From Fibrobacterota bacterium (lineage in GTDB: Bacteria > Fibrobacterota > Chitinivibrionia > Chitinivibrionales > Chitinispirillaceae), in the NCBI GenBank assembly GCA_023459055.1, contig JAEWVR010000030.1, positions 26,495 to 90,494 of the forward strand: a stretch of DNA of 64,000 bases. The letters run 5' to 3'. The position numbers and the translations under genes are program-made. Position 1 is the first letter of the stretch. The number at the start of each line of letters is the position of its first letter. The notes under the pieces are model-generated. The model saw only the letters and a list, made by a program, of their open reading frames with translations. It searched no databases and had not been told where the DNA came from. Positions 1-8,459 of the stretch are shown piece by piece.

Positions 1-274
1 GAATACATCATGAGAGTATGTAACCTCGACTCCATCCGACGACTATATTACTAATGGACAATTTAACGAATGTAAATGTTCAATAAAGTATTTACTCCGG
101 AATAATCATGCTAATCATATAAATCAAGGTTCAGACAATTTTCAAAAGCAATATGTCCAATTAACCATCTCAAACTCCTCATCTCCATACTTTAATGGAG
201 AGGAGGCCGGGAGATGAGGCCTCTTCGCGAATGCCACAATCTCCCGAATTTACAGATCACAAATCACATGCAAA
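1..274. other. Non-coding left edge
   Basis: No credible gene is seen here. The stretch lies downstream of the leftmost minus-strand gene. It holds one copy of a palindromic dispersed repeat (about 170-240), listed separately, and is otherwise AT-rich. Confidence 0.5.
170..240. repeat. Palindromic dispersed repeat, copy A
   Basis: A 10-bp inverted repeat, CCTCATCTCC (177-186) and GGAGATGAGG (210-219), encloses a smaller inverted repeat, CTCCAT/ATGGAG (183-188 and 195-200). The core TTAATGGAG...GGCCGGGA...TGAGG...TTCG.GAA recurs at 38388-38460. The structure lies 3' of the VIT/vWA gene and could act as a 3' stem-loop or be a REP-like element. Confidence 0.6.
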
Positions 275-2503
275 TTATTCGTAAATCTCATACATCTGCC
301 TGTGCATTATAAACTGGACATTCCTTCCAAGTGCAAGATACTGTGATGACTCCGGGTATTGATTGATGAGATTAAAGTATTCTGTACTTGCATACTGAAT
401 TCTCTTTTTGTTACCATGCTGTTGTTGCTTTTGCAGTTCAATATCTGTCCAGAAATCACCGTTATTATAAAACGCGCGCCCCTGAACCATTTTAACCTGA
501 CTGGTAATATTCCGGGAAACACCTTTGTCGTCTTTATACTCAAGCCGTGACTGCTTTTCCTTAATCTGGTCTGTATTGACAGATTGGTTAAGCGCCTGGA
601 GTTCTGAACTTGCCCGTGCACTCGGTGCTCCGCTTTTTAATTTCATGGATTCAAATTCGAGCCGTTTTTCCTCGACAAATGTACCCGATTTTCTCCGTAG
701 TGAAGGGCCAAACGCCCTTGATTCATCAGCCATACGGTTGTTCTGCACCAGTCTGTCATCATCCTCGACGATAAGGTAACTTGTGTAAGGGGTGATTATG
801 CCATACGTTTTTGCCAGTTGTGTTACTTCGTCAACAAGTTCCCTGTCTGAACCATTAAGTCGTATCTGGTCGAGTAGATAACCGATACGGCGTGCTGCCC
901 ATAACGGGGCAATAAATGAATTCCCTGACTCAGACTCCGGAAATGTTACAGCATATTCAAGTGCTTTTTGTACTCCGTGCACTCTTCCGCTCAGTTTGAT
1001 TTTGGTGCTGCCGTTTCCACGGTATTTACCCAGCACCGTTATTGATGAACCATGGAAAAGATCCGGAAGCTTTTTAGGGTACATAAGCTTTGCAGTGATA
1101 GCGTTTCCAAAATCAATGGTGAGATCGGTAAAGACTGGAGACTGGATTTTTGTATAGATATCAGATACTTTTACTTCGATGTCCTCATCGGGTGTGACAT
1201 AGGTACGAAACGCATTGGTGATTTCTGTAAATTTGTCAAGAAGATGTGTGTTGATTTCATCACCGATACCGAAAGTAAAAATGCGGGTTGCGGCAATATT
1301 GGTGTTCTTTATCATTGCGACAAGATCATCCTCACCGGTTTTACCGATTGTCGGTTTGCCGTCAGTAATGAAAAGAATCATATAGGGGCGACTATCGGCT
1401 GATTTGACCTTGAATGCGAGCTGAAGTGCCTCGTTGATATTGGTGCCGCCTATTGCTTTAAGATTGTCAATGTACCCCGTAGCTTTGTCTCTGCCGGCCT
1501 TATCTGCTTTTGTAAGTTTACCGAACAGCGCATCTGCATCAGTGGAGAAACGGATAATCTCAAAACGATCATTAGTATTAAGATTTGCAACACAAAACCG
1601 TAAGGCAGCTTTTGCCTGCTCCAGTTTTTTACCGGCCATACTTCCGCTTACGTCAATAACAAAAGCGATGTCCTTAGGTTCGACATTACTTCTGGCGATA
1701 TCGTAATCAGGGCTGATATTAAGGAAAAAGAATCCATCATCATTTCTGACTTTTGTCGTTATCAGTGATACTCCTAATGATGACTCATTTTCGGTAAAGA
1801 ATACAGTAAAATCCCGGTCCGGTTTGCTGTTTTTAGTTTTGTAAACTATTGATGCTTCTTTGTCGCTTTTGCGCTTTACTGCTGCATCATGGCTCGGGCA
1901 ATACACATTTTTCAGTGATGTTGCAGTAGTGATTGATACTTCAACACTGGCTTCATCAAGCACCGATGATGAAAATTTTTCGGTATTGAGCGGGTATGTA
2001 TATCCTACGGTTCCATTGTTTTTTTCAAGAGTTTCCCTATAGGAAATTTTCACCCGCTTTGTACTGTTTGGTTCGATAGGGAAGATACGTGCCTTGAACA
2101 TACCTTTCCCGTAATACTCAAGCAGAGCCGGATCGATCAGTTTACGGACGATATCCTCGTATACTTTGCGTGCTTTTGTCGCGTCAAGCAGTTCTGCTTC
2201 AGTCTCTTTGCCATCAATAAACATGCTGAATTTGTCAATAATAGCATTTTCAGGAATGGGGAATATGTAGTAACCTTCAAGACGACGTCCTGTCGGGTTG
2301 TAAAACTCCTGATCAACATTTGTTGTCGCGATCATACTGACAATTGATGTTGACACGTGATGATATTTCACCTGAAGCGGGTAGGGGCTTGTACCTGAAT
2401 TGGGAGGCGGCGGTACCACAATAAGGCCATCACCCCAGGCACCACCGAACAGGAGTAAGACTCCTGTAATGACAAGCATGATTGTATGTACTGATTTTCT
2501 CAT
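275..2503 (-). CDS. VIT and von Willebrand factor A domain protein, secreted
   Basis: A 742-residue exported protein. The start is placed at the ATG at 2503, because AAAGGA lies 7 bases before it and a signal peptide (MRKSVHTIMLVIT...) follows directly; an ATG 30 bases upstream lacks a ribosome site. A VIT domain occupies about residues 35-165, and a vWA domain follows with a complete MIDAS start (DVSGSM) and ITDGKPTIG later in the fold. The C-terminal third is charged and Gln-rich without recognised motifs. VIT plus vWA is the architecture of inter-alpha-trypsin-inhibitor heavy chains and of many bacterial cell-surface proteins that bind protein or metal ligands. The gene follows another vWA gene by 47 bases, so the two probably form one transcript. 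The ligand is unknown. Confidence 0.85.
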   Translation of the reverse strand: MRKSVHTIMLVITGVLLLFGGAWGDGLIVVPPPPNSGTSPYPLQVKYHHVSTSIVSMIATTNVDQEFYNPTGRRLEGYYIFPIPENAIIDKFSMFIDGKETEAELLDATKARKVYEDIVRKLIDPALLEYYGKGMFKARIFPIEPNSTKRVKISYRETLEKNNGTVGYTYPLNTEKFSSSVLDEASVEVSITTATSLKNVYCPSHDAAVKRKSDKEASIVYKTKNSKPDRDFTVFFTENESSLGVSLITTKVRNDDGFFFLNISPDYDIARSNVEPKDIAFVIDVSGSMAGKKLEQAKAALRFCVANLNTNDRFEIIRFSTDADALFGKLTKADKAGRDKATGYIDNLKAIGGTNINEALQLAFKVKSADSRPYMILFITDGKPTIGKTGEDDLVAMIKNTNIAATRIFTFGIGDEINTHLLDKFTEITNAFRTYVTPDEDIEVKVSDIYTKIQSPVFTDLTIDFGNAITAKLMYPKKLPDLFHGSSITVLGKYRGNGSTKIKLSGRVHGVQKALEYAVTFPESESGNSFIAPLWAARRIGYLLDQIRLNGSDRELVDEVTQLAKTYGIITPYTSYLIVEDDDRLVQNNRMADESRAFGPSLRRKSGTFVEEKRLEFESMKLKSGAPSARASSELQALNQSVNTDQIKEKQSRLEYKDDKGVSRNITSQVKMVQGRAFYNNGDFWTDIELQKQQQHGNKKRIQYASTEYFNLINQYPESSQYLALGRNVQFIMHRQMYEIYE

Positions 2504-2550
2504 AACAGAATCCTTTATTAAAAATGTATGCAATAGTTAACGTATCGCAA

Positions 2551-3684
2551 CTACTTGAAAATGTACCCTTTTGCTGATGCATGTTTTCTTACCGTTGAAA
2601 TAATAGCTTTATCAAGAGTATTATCACCTGATGTTTTCTGTTGTGCTGCAACATATTTACGGCGCTCTTCATTTAGTTTACTGATCTGAGTTTGTAATTT
2701 GTCCCGTTCTTTGGCTTTTGCGGTAACAAAAGATTCCCGTTCTGCAGGTGCCATACTTTGCATCTCCGCCGGAAGTTCCTCAGCATTTACCTTTGATAAA
2801 TCTAATTTATTCTCTTTTTTGGCATCAACAAGATCCCATTCTGCATTTGAATAGCTTTTTGACACTTTTGCAACCGAACGCTGAACCATTACTGAACGTG
2901 ATTTTGACATAGCATTCATATCCTGTTCTGCCTGCATGCTTTTTCTTTTGACTCCGGCACTACCGTAACCGATATAGGTTTCATTGAGTTTTGAACCGAG
3001 TGCTGCAATCAGGGAATCCTGAGGTGCCTTTATGTCAACAATTACCTGATTCTGATCAATACTCATATATGCTCCATCTGCAAGATCTGCACCATCTTTC
3101 CACTTTGTCGCGATACCCTCACTGGCATTACCGCAAAAAATAGTATTAATCGAAATACCCTTTGTGATAGCGTTTTTGCATGCTTTTCTGTAGTCAACAT
3201 TTCCTTGTGTGAACTCCTCATTTCCTGCTATAAAAATTGCTTTCATCACTCTGTTTGATGGATTCCAGGTTAATTCCTCTGTGGCATCATCAATTACTCT
3301 GCCGCAATATTCATCACCGCCGTTTGTTGTAAGCTTGAAAAGCTCATCAGATATTTTATCAAGATCGGTTGACAATGGTACAATCTGACGGATATAGCCG
3401 CTTAATGATGGCAGCGTACTTTTACCATACTCAAAAAAAGCAACTTCAAGCCGTGGCGTTTTACCATCACGTTTGGCAAGCGCGAATTCATTGACAATTT
3501 TCCATAGCTGACTCTTTGCCTGATCAATCAGTCCATCCATACTGTTTGATGCATCAAGGAGTATTGCAATTTGTATTAGGTTGTCATCATTACCGGTAAG
3601 CGGCTTTGATGAATTATTCTGAGCCCTAACAACGCAGGATATTGCGAGAAGTGTGGTAACTGTGAAACAAAAAAGTCTTTTCAT
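2551..3684 (-). CDS. Secreted von Willebrand factor A domain protein
   Basis: A 377-residue protein with a signal peptide (about residues 1-21, ending VVRAQ) and a vWA domain that starts with the MIDAS-type motif LDASNSM. GGAGG sits 6 bases before the ATG, a strong ribosome site. Beyond the vWA domain (about residue 210) the chain is Lys/Glu/Gln-rich and probably helical, with a run near residues 300-350 that looks like a coiled coil. It is the first gene of a two-gene minus-strand unit with the VIT/vWA gene. Pairs of exported vWA proteins often act together in extracytoplasmic complexes, but nothing in the sequence names the partner or substrate. Confidence 0.8.
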   Translation of the reverse strand: MKRLFCFTVTTLLAISCVVRAQNNSSKPLTGNDDNLIQIAILLDASNSMDGLIDQAKSQLWKIVNEFALAKRDGKTPRLEVAFFEYGKSTLPSLSGYIRQIVPLSTDLDKISDELFKLTTNGGDEYCGRVIDDATEELTWNPSNRVMKAIFIAGNEEFTQGNVDYRKACKNAITKGISINTIFCGNASEGIATKWKDGADLADGAYMSIDQNQVIVDIKAPQDSLIAALGSKLNETYIGYGSAGVKRKSMQAEQDMNAMSKSRSVMVQRSVAKVSKSYSNAEWDLVDAKKENKLDLSKVNAEELPAEMQSMAPAERESFVTAKAKERDKLQTQISKLNEERRKYVAAQQKTSGDNTLDKAIISTVRKHASAKGYIFK

Positions 3685-3786
3685 AAGAATCCTCCATATG
3701 CATGGTTTAGTAAATGGTATAGTAATCTAAAGAACGTCATAAAACCTGCAATTGTTACATAGTGAAATCAAGTGTAATCCGGGCAT

Positions 3787-3798
3787 ACCACTAGTGGT
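3787..3798. promoter_or_regulatory. 12-bp perfect palindrome in a divergent intergenic region
   Basis: ACCACTAGTGGT is a perfect palindrome about 100 bp upstream of the vWA gene start, in the 422-bp gap between the divergent vWA unit and the flagellar operon. It could be an operator, but there is no second copy in the gap to support this. Confidence 0.3.
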
Positions 3799-4043
3799 TA
3801 TTAGATGGAAAAATCTGCCGTGTGATGGCAAATTTTACCGGCAGCTTAAATTAAACAGCGTTGTCAGGCTTCTGTAGTTCAGTAAAAAGTATTGCAGATT
3901 TTATGACAGTAACACAGATTTAATGGTGTAACATACATAACAGATTGATAAATAACATTAACTTGTCGTTTGATATACTGCAAGTGATTTGCCGGGTTGG
4001 CAATAATGATGATAACCAGTATATGTTTTATAGAATGATTCTG

Positions 4044-4059
4044 TGGCATGATGATTGCG
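4044..4059 (+). promoter_or_regulatory. Sigma-54 (-24/-12) promoter of the flgB operon
   Basis: TGGCATGATGATTGCG matches the RpoN consensus TGGCAC-N5-TTGCW, with the invariant GG and GC exactly 10 bases apart. It lies 48 bases upstream of the flgB start, leaving room for a transcription start near 4070 and a short leader. RpoN control of rod and MS-ring genes is well known in several flagellated groups, and a second such site precedes flgF. No enhancer for an activator was identified. Confidence 0.8.
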
Positions 4060-4106
4060 TAGTATAGGATGGGTCTATTGTGGAATAATTCCAGACAGGA
4101 ATTTGT

Positions 4107-4538
4107 ATGGCTAATATGATTAACGAGATGTTGTTTAACAAAACCAATCTTCCAATGCTCAGTAAGTCGCTTGATAGTGCCATGCTGCGAAACAGAGCGA
4201 TAGCGAATAACATTGCTAATGCAACAACACCGGGGTATCGCCGGGTTGAAGTCTCATTCGAGGATGAGTTGCGTGGCGCACTTGATAGAATGAGATTGAA
4301 GGGAAGCCGGACAGACAGCAGGCATATTCCGCTTGGACGGCTTGACATTGAGAATGTAAACGCAAAAGCCTATCATCCTGTCGACCCGACACTGGCATCA
4401 GGAGTAAACAACGTCGATATTGATACGGAGATGGCAAAACTTGCAGAGAATCAGATTGCATTCAATTATGTTGTGAAATATACACAGGGAATTTTCAAGA
4501 AAATGAATTCTGCCATTCAGGGCAGATCGCTACAATAA
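4107..4538 (+). CDS. flgB: Flagellar basal-body rod protein FlgB
   Basis: A 143-residue proximal rod protein, of normal length for FlgB. The N-terminal rod signature NNIANATTPGYRR (residues about 34-46) and a C-terminal heptad-rich helix (MAKLAENQIAFNYVVKYTQ) are the coiled-coil halves shared by all axial flagellar proteins. It has no cleaved signal peptide; it leaves through the flagellar export apparatus to form the rod in the periplasm. CAGGA precedes the ATG by 6 bases. It is the first gene after the sigma-54 promoter and 14 bases ahead of flgC. Confidence 0.97.
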   Translation: MANMINEMLFNKTNLPMLSKSLDSAMLRNRAIANNIANATTPGYRRVEVSFEDELRGALDRMRLKGSRTDSRHIPLGRLDIENVNAKAYHPVDPTLASGVNNVDIDTEMAKLAENQIAFNYVVKYTQGIFKKMNSAIQGRSLQ

Positions 4539-4552
4539 CTAAGGATTAACAT

Positions 4553-5059
4553 ATGCCATTATCAGGAATATTTTCAGGGCTTGGAATCAGTGCTTCGGGA
4601 ATGCGTGCGCAGCGAATCAGGCAGAATGCGATATCAGCAAATCTTGCAAATGCCGAGACTACCCGTACCGATGATGGCGGACCGTACAAACGTCAGTTTG
4701 TTGTCTTTACGGCTGATAGTGACAGACGGGATGTGCGTTTACTTAATAAGAATGTAGCTCTCGAAGGATCGACAACAAACGGAAATCATTTGCCGATTCC
4801 TCCTGAAAATTTTCCACGCGATGAACGTTTTTTCGGGAGCGGTGTCAATGTTTCAGAGATCAGGGAGGACTCGCGTCCACCGCGCATGGTGTACGATCCG
4901 GCTCATCCCGACGCTGATGAAAAAGGGTATGTTGCTATGCCGAATATTAATGTTATCGAAGAAATGACCGATATGATTGCTGCAACAAGGGCGTATGAAG
5001 CAAATGTTACAGCATTCAATGCAACAAAAGCCATGTTGATGCAGGGTTTACAGATATAA
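4553..5059 (+). CDS. flgC: Flagellar basal-body rod protein FlgC
   Basis: A 168-residue proximal rod protein. It shows the N-terminal motif ANLANAETTRTDDGGPY (about residues 29-45), which carries the family's TR-x-GGPY-x-R signature, and the C-terminal segment NVIEEMTDMIAATRAYEANV typical of FlgC. It is exported by the flagellar type III apparatus and assembles with FlgB and FliE on the MS ring. It is somewhat longer than the enterobacterial protein (about 134 residues) because of a loop between residues 45 and 110. Confidence 0.97.
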   Translation: MPLSGIFSGLGISASGMRAQRIRQNAISANLANAETTRTDDGGPYKRQFVVFTADSDRRDVRLLNKNVALEGSTTNGNHLPIPPENFPRDERFFGSGVNVSEIREDSRPPRMVYDPAHPDADEKGYVAMPNINVIEEMTDMIAATRAYEANVTAFNATKAMLMQGLQI

Positions 5060-5076
5060 TCAGGGGTTGACATATA

Positions 5077-5334
5077 ATGAATACTATACAGACAACAACC
5101 CAGAATGCATCCTGGAATAAATTCCTGAAATTGACAGAAGAAGCACGTGTCCGCAATGCAAACATGGCAAGTGCAAAACAACCGGCATCAAAAGTCAATA
5201 AAGAACAGCGTCCTGATATTACGCAGCTTATTAACGAGAAAAAAGCAATGTTTAATAAGTCCGTATCATTTAATCAGGCTGTTCCCAGGGGCGAAATGAA
5301 AATTCTTGGAAGATTATTTGACACCTATGTGTGA
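5077..5334 (+). CDS. Small uncharacterised protein between flgC and fliE
   Basis: An 85-residue, Lys-rich, soluble protein with no Cys, signal peptide or membrane segment. I do not recognise a family. The N-terminal 60 residues look disordered and polar; the C-terminal 25 end in an ordered-looking tail (GEMKILGRLFDTYV) that would be the first place to look for conservation. It begins 17 bases after flgC and ends 35 bases before fliE, inside a tightly packed flagellar operon. It is therefore very likely translated and connected with rod or MS-ring assembly, for instance as an export partner or chaperone. That role is inference from position only. Confidence 0.7.
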   Translation: MNTIQTTTQNASWNKFLKLTEEARVRNANMASAKQPASKVNKEQRPDITQLINEKKAMFNKSVSFNQAVPRGEMKILGRLFDTYV

Positions 5335-5369
5335 GCATGGTACACTGAAAAATATACAGGATGGTTTTT

Positions 5370-5672
5370 ATGAATGAAATAAATGCAATCGGTCCCGTTG
5401 GTGAGTCCGGGTTTGTAAACAAACCAAAAAGCACAACTGCACCTCAGGATGGTGCTTCATTCAAGGAGACATTAAGTAAATATATTAACGATGTAAATGA
5501 GATGCAGGAAAAAGCCGGTACTTCGATAAAGAAAATGGTGGCTGGAGAAATAACAGATGTGCATCAGGTTATGACATCGGTTGAGCAGGCAAACACTGCG
5601 TTCAACATGATGATGGAGCTTCGCAACAAGGTTATGGAAGCCTATCAGGAAATTATGAGGATCCGTTTGTAA
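5370..5672 (+). CDS. fliE: Flagellar hook-basal body complex protein FliE
   Basis: A 100-residue protein that joins the MS ring (FliF) to the rod and is among the first substrates exported. The C-terminal helix pair is diagnostic: DVHQVMTSVEQANTAFNMMMELRNKVMEAYQEIMRIRL, described here by its ends (residues about 63-100). The second of two in-frame ATGs is chosen, since AGGA lies 8 bases before it, whereas the ATG 9 bases earlier overlaps that ribosome site. It lies between the unknown small gene and fliF, the usual flgB-flgC-fliE-fliF order. Confidence 0.95.
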   Translation: MNEINAIGPVGESGFVNKPKSTTAPQDGASFKETLSKYINDVNEMQEKAGTSIKKMVAGEITDVHQVMTSVEQANTAFNMMMELRNKVMEAYQEIMRIRL

Positions 5673-5703
5673 ATTGATAATAGAGTAATCGCGGGGAGTA
5701 ATC

Positions 5704-7248
5704 ATGTCAGAGTTTTTCAAGCAGCTTATTGCTCAAATTGCTGCCGTTTGGCAAAAATTATCGTTACAGCAGAAAATTGTAACAGCATCACTGCTGGTAT
5801 TTACCATACTTGCTCTCAGCGGACTCATTATATGGTCACAGAATGGTGTAAAAAAAGAGACCGGTTTTAAGGTGTTGTATTCAAATCTTGGACTTGATGA
5901 AGCCGCGACGATTACAGAGCAGCTTCAGAAATCCAATTACAAGTATAAACTCGACAATAACGGAACATCAATTCTGGTGGATGCCAAAGTACTTTACGAA
6001 GTAAGAATGGCACTTGCCCGTGAGGGACTTCCACGTAAGCACGGACTCGGGTATGAATTGTTTGACAAGACAAATTTTGGCATGACTGATTATGTTCAGA
6101 AGCTTAATGCCCGACGTGCACTTGAAGGAGAAATTCAGCGCACTATTGAAGGTCTTGATGAAGTAAAAAGTGCACGGGTTCATATTGTAGTACCGGAACC
6201 GACAATATTTCTTGACAATCAAAAGGACGCCAAGGCGTCTGTTGTTGTAAAGTACTCCACGGGCCAGCAATTGTCAAAAGATCAGATCCGGGGTATCACC
6301 TACCTTATTTCATCAAGTGTTGACGGGCTCAAGCCTGAGAATATCTCTGTTATTGACTTCGAAGGAAAATTGCTGACAAGCCCATTTGGGGAGAATAATA
6401 CGGCAATGATCAGTTCGCATAACATGGAGCTTCAGCAAAACGTAGAAAAGTATCTTGAGAATAAAGCCAACCAGTTCCTGACCAATGTCCTTGGCCCGTC
6501 AAAAGCATTTGTCAAAATTGCCTGCGATCTGGATTTTGACAAGGTTGAAAAAAATATGGAGAAGTATGATCCTGAAAGTAAAGTGGTCAGATCTGAGGAG
6601 CGCATTGATGAAAACGTGAAAAATGCCCCTGATGGAGATAATCAGAAGGAACGGTCACTGACCAACTATGAAATTGATAAAACAGTAGCACATATTGTTC
6701 AGGAAGTAGGCAATGTCAAACGGTTGACCATCTCGGTAGCTGTTGATGGCCGCTATGAATCATCAAAGGATGGCAAGACGACAGAGTATGTTGCACGTAC
6801 CAATGAAGAGATACAGAATATTGAGGATATTGTCAAGAATGCGGTGGGGTACGACTTGACACGAGGAGATCAGATCGTCGTGTCCGCTGTTAAATTTGAT
6901 AATGAATATGCACGAAATGAATTATTGCAAATGAAAAAATCTGAACGTGATCGCCAGATCATGGATTGGATAAAGTATGGTCTTATCGCATTTATCGGAA
7001 TTGGTTTTATCGCATTCCTCTGGTATCTTGCTAATACTGTCGCAAAAGCCATGAATCCACCAGTGCCGGCGTTTGAACAGTTTGGAATTGAAGAGCCTGT
7101 TGAGGAAGTCATTCCTGAAGAAATGCGCAAAAGCTCTGAAATTCTCGAGCGGGTTGAAATGCTTACCCGTGAAGAACCTGTCAATATTGCATCGATAATC
7201 CGTCAATGGCTGGATGAACCGGTTGCGAGCAAACGTAAAAAGAAATAA
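5704..7248 (+). CDS. fliF: Flagellar MS-ring protein FliF
   Basis: A 514-residue inner-membrane protein that builds the MS ring, the base on which rod, switch and export gate assemble. Two membrane segments are visible, one near residues 26-46 and one at about 423-443, with the periplasmic ring-building (YscJ/FliF-like) domains between them, including the motif ARRALEGEIQRTIEGL. The C-terminal cytoplasmic tail (about 444-514) is acidic and then Lys-rich and should bind FliG. The ribosome site GGGG lies just before the ATG. It is slightly shorter than the enterobacterial protein. Confidence 0.97.
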   Translation: MSEFFKQLIAQIAAVWQKLSLQQKIVTASLLVFTILALSGLIIWSQNGVKKETGFKVLYSNLGLDEAATITEQLQKSNYKYKLDNNGTSILVDAKVLYEVRMALAREGLPRKHGLGYELFDKTNFGMTDYVQKLNARRALEGEIQRTIEGLDEVKSARVHIVVPEPTIFLDNQKDAKASVVVKYSTGQQLSKDQIRGITYLISSSVDGLKPENISVIDFEGKLLTSPFGENNTAMISSHNMELQQNVEKYLENKANQFLTNVLGPSKAFVKIACDLDFDKVEKNMEKYDPESKVVRSEERIDENVKNAPDGDNQKERSLTNYEIDKTVAHIVQEVGNVKRLTISVAVDGRYESSKDGKTTEYVARTNEEIQNIEDIVKNAVGYDLTRGDQIVVSAVKFDNEYARNELLQMKKSERDRQIMDWIKYGLIAFIGIGFIAFLWYLANTVAKAMNPPVPAFEQFGIEEPVEEVIPEEMRKSSEILERVEMLTREEPVNIASIIRQWLDEPVASKRKKK

Positions 7249-7352
7249 TCCAAAAGAAAGTCTTGAAATACGTAAATCTAATGTATATAATTACTTAGAT
7301 TGTATTTGGCAATGCAGGTAAGTATGTCATAATTTTCTAAGGATATGAAAAC

Positions 7353-8441
7353 GTGAACGCAGAACGCGAAGGCAGTAAAACCGGCTTTTTCCGGGAAAGC
7401 TACGACCAAAAAGGTGCTAAAAAAACAGCCCCTGATACGTCTGCTATCCCCGGACCAACTAAAGCCGCGATTGTAATGGTAGCACTTGGTTCTGATGCAT
7501 CATCACAGATTTTTAAAAATCTCAGTGAACTGGAAGTAGAACGTTTGTCAACAGAAATTGCAAAACTTGACAATGTCTCACCTGAAATACGTGAAGCGGT
7601 TCTTGAAGAGTTTCATAATCTGGCAATGGCTCATCAGTATGTCACACAGGGCGGTATTGATTATGCACGGGAGATTCTTGAGTCAGCACTTGGTCCGCGT
7701 AAAGCAAAGGAAATTCTTGAGAAAGTCCAGCAGACTATCAGAACTACAGGATTTAACCTTCTTGAAAACATAGATCCAAAACAGATTGTTAACTTCATAC
7801 AAAAAGAACATCCGCAGACAATTGCGCTGCTGCTTGCGCATATGGAAGCAAAAAATGCAGCTCCGATCATTTCGGCATTACCGCAGGAACTGCAAGTTGA
7901 CGTCGCGACAAGAATTGCCACAATGGAAAGCATTTCACCGGAAACACTCGATCAGGTTGAGGAAGTACTTGTCAGTCAGATCAAATCACTTTTTGGTGGC
8001 GATGTCTCCGAAATCGGTGGTGTAAAGGCTGTTGCAGAGTTGCTTAATAACGTTGACAGAGGGGCAGAGAAAAATATTCTTGGTAATCTCGAACGTGAAA
8101 ATCCTGAACTCGCTACAGAAATCAAGAATCTCATGTTTGTCTTTGAAGATGTTCTTCTGCTTGATGACCGTTCGATGCAACGGGTACTTAAAGAAGTTGA
8201 CACGAAGGAACTTTCGATGGCGCTCAAGGGTGCATCCGAGGAGTTGCAGGTCAAGTTCTTCAGAAATATGTCGTCACGTGCTGCGGAAATGATTAAAGAA
8301 GATATGGATTATATGGGCCCGATACGCCTGAAAGATGTTGAAGAGGTACAGCAGCGTATTGTTGACGTAATAAGGCGTCTTGAAGAGGATGGCGAGATCA
8401 TTATCAGTGGACGCGGTGGTGAAGAAGACATTGTTGTATAA
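7353..8441 (+). CDS. fliG: Flagellar motor switch protein FliG
   Basis: A 362-residue protein of the C ring that touches the MotA stator and transmits torque and direction changes. It carries the middle-domain EHPQTIALLLAHM motif and the C-terminal charged torque helix region (DVLLLDDRSMQRVLKEVD). The start is a GTG at 7353 with AAGGA about 8 bases upstream. This GTG sits inside a three-codon reading frame ATGAAAACGTGA, so initiation may be affected by that overlap. The N-terminal 30 residues before the conserved domain look disordered. The 104-bp gap after fliF is the largest between fliF and the end of the operon. Confidence 0.96.
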   Translation: MNAEREGSKTGFFRESYDQKGAKKTAPDTSAIPGPTKAAIVMVALGSDASSQIFKNLSELEVERLSTEIAKLDNVSPEIREAVLEEFHNLAMAHQYVTQGGIDYAREILESALGPRKAKEILEKVQQTIRTTGFNLLENIDPKQIVNFIQKEHPQTIALLLAHMEAKNAAPIISALPQELQVDVATRIATMESISPETLDQVEEVLVSQIKSLFGGDVSEIGGVKAVAELLNNVDRGAEKNILGNLERENPELATEIKNLMFVFEDVLLLDDRSMQRVLKEVDTKELSMALKGASEELQVKFFRNMSSRAAEMIKEDMDYMGPIRLKDVEEVQQRIVDVIRRLEEDGEIIISGRGGEEDIVV

Positions 8442-8459
8442 AACGGGAGTGTATGATTA

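Larger units (their letters stand above)
3685..4106. other. Divergent intergenic region of 422 bp
   Basis: No gene is seen. The region must hold the promoters of the vWA pair (leftward) and of the flagellar operon (rightward). It contains the 12-bp palindrome and, close to flgB, the sigma-54 promoter, both listed separately. Confidence 0.6.

Noticed and set aside
4000..4012. GTTGGCAATAATG as a second sigma-54 site before flgB
   Set aside because: No GC at the -12 position; the site at 4044-4059 is the proper match.
7303..7320. TTGGCAATGCAGG as a sigma-54 site before fliG
   Set aside because: After TGGC the GC dinucleotide is not at the required distance; only the -24 half resembles the consensus.
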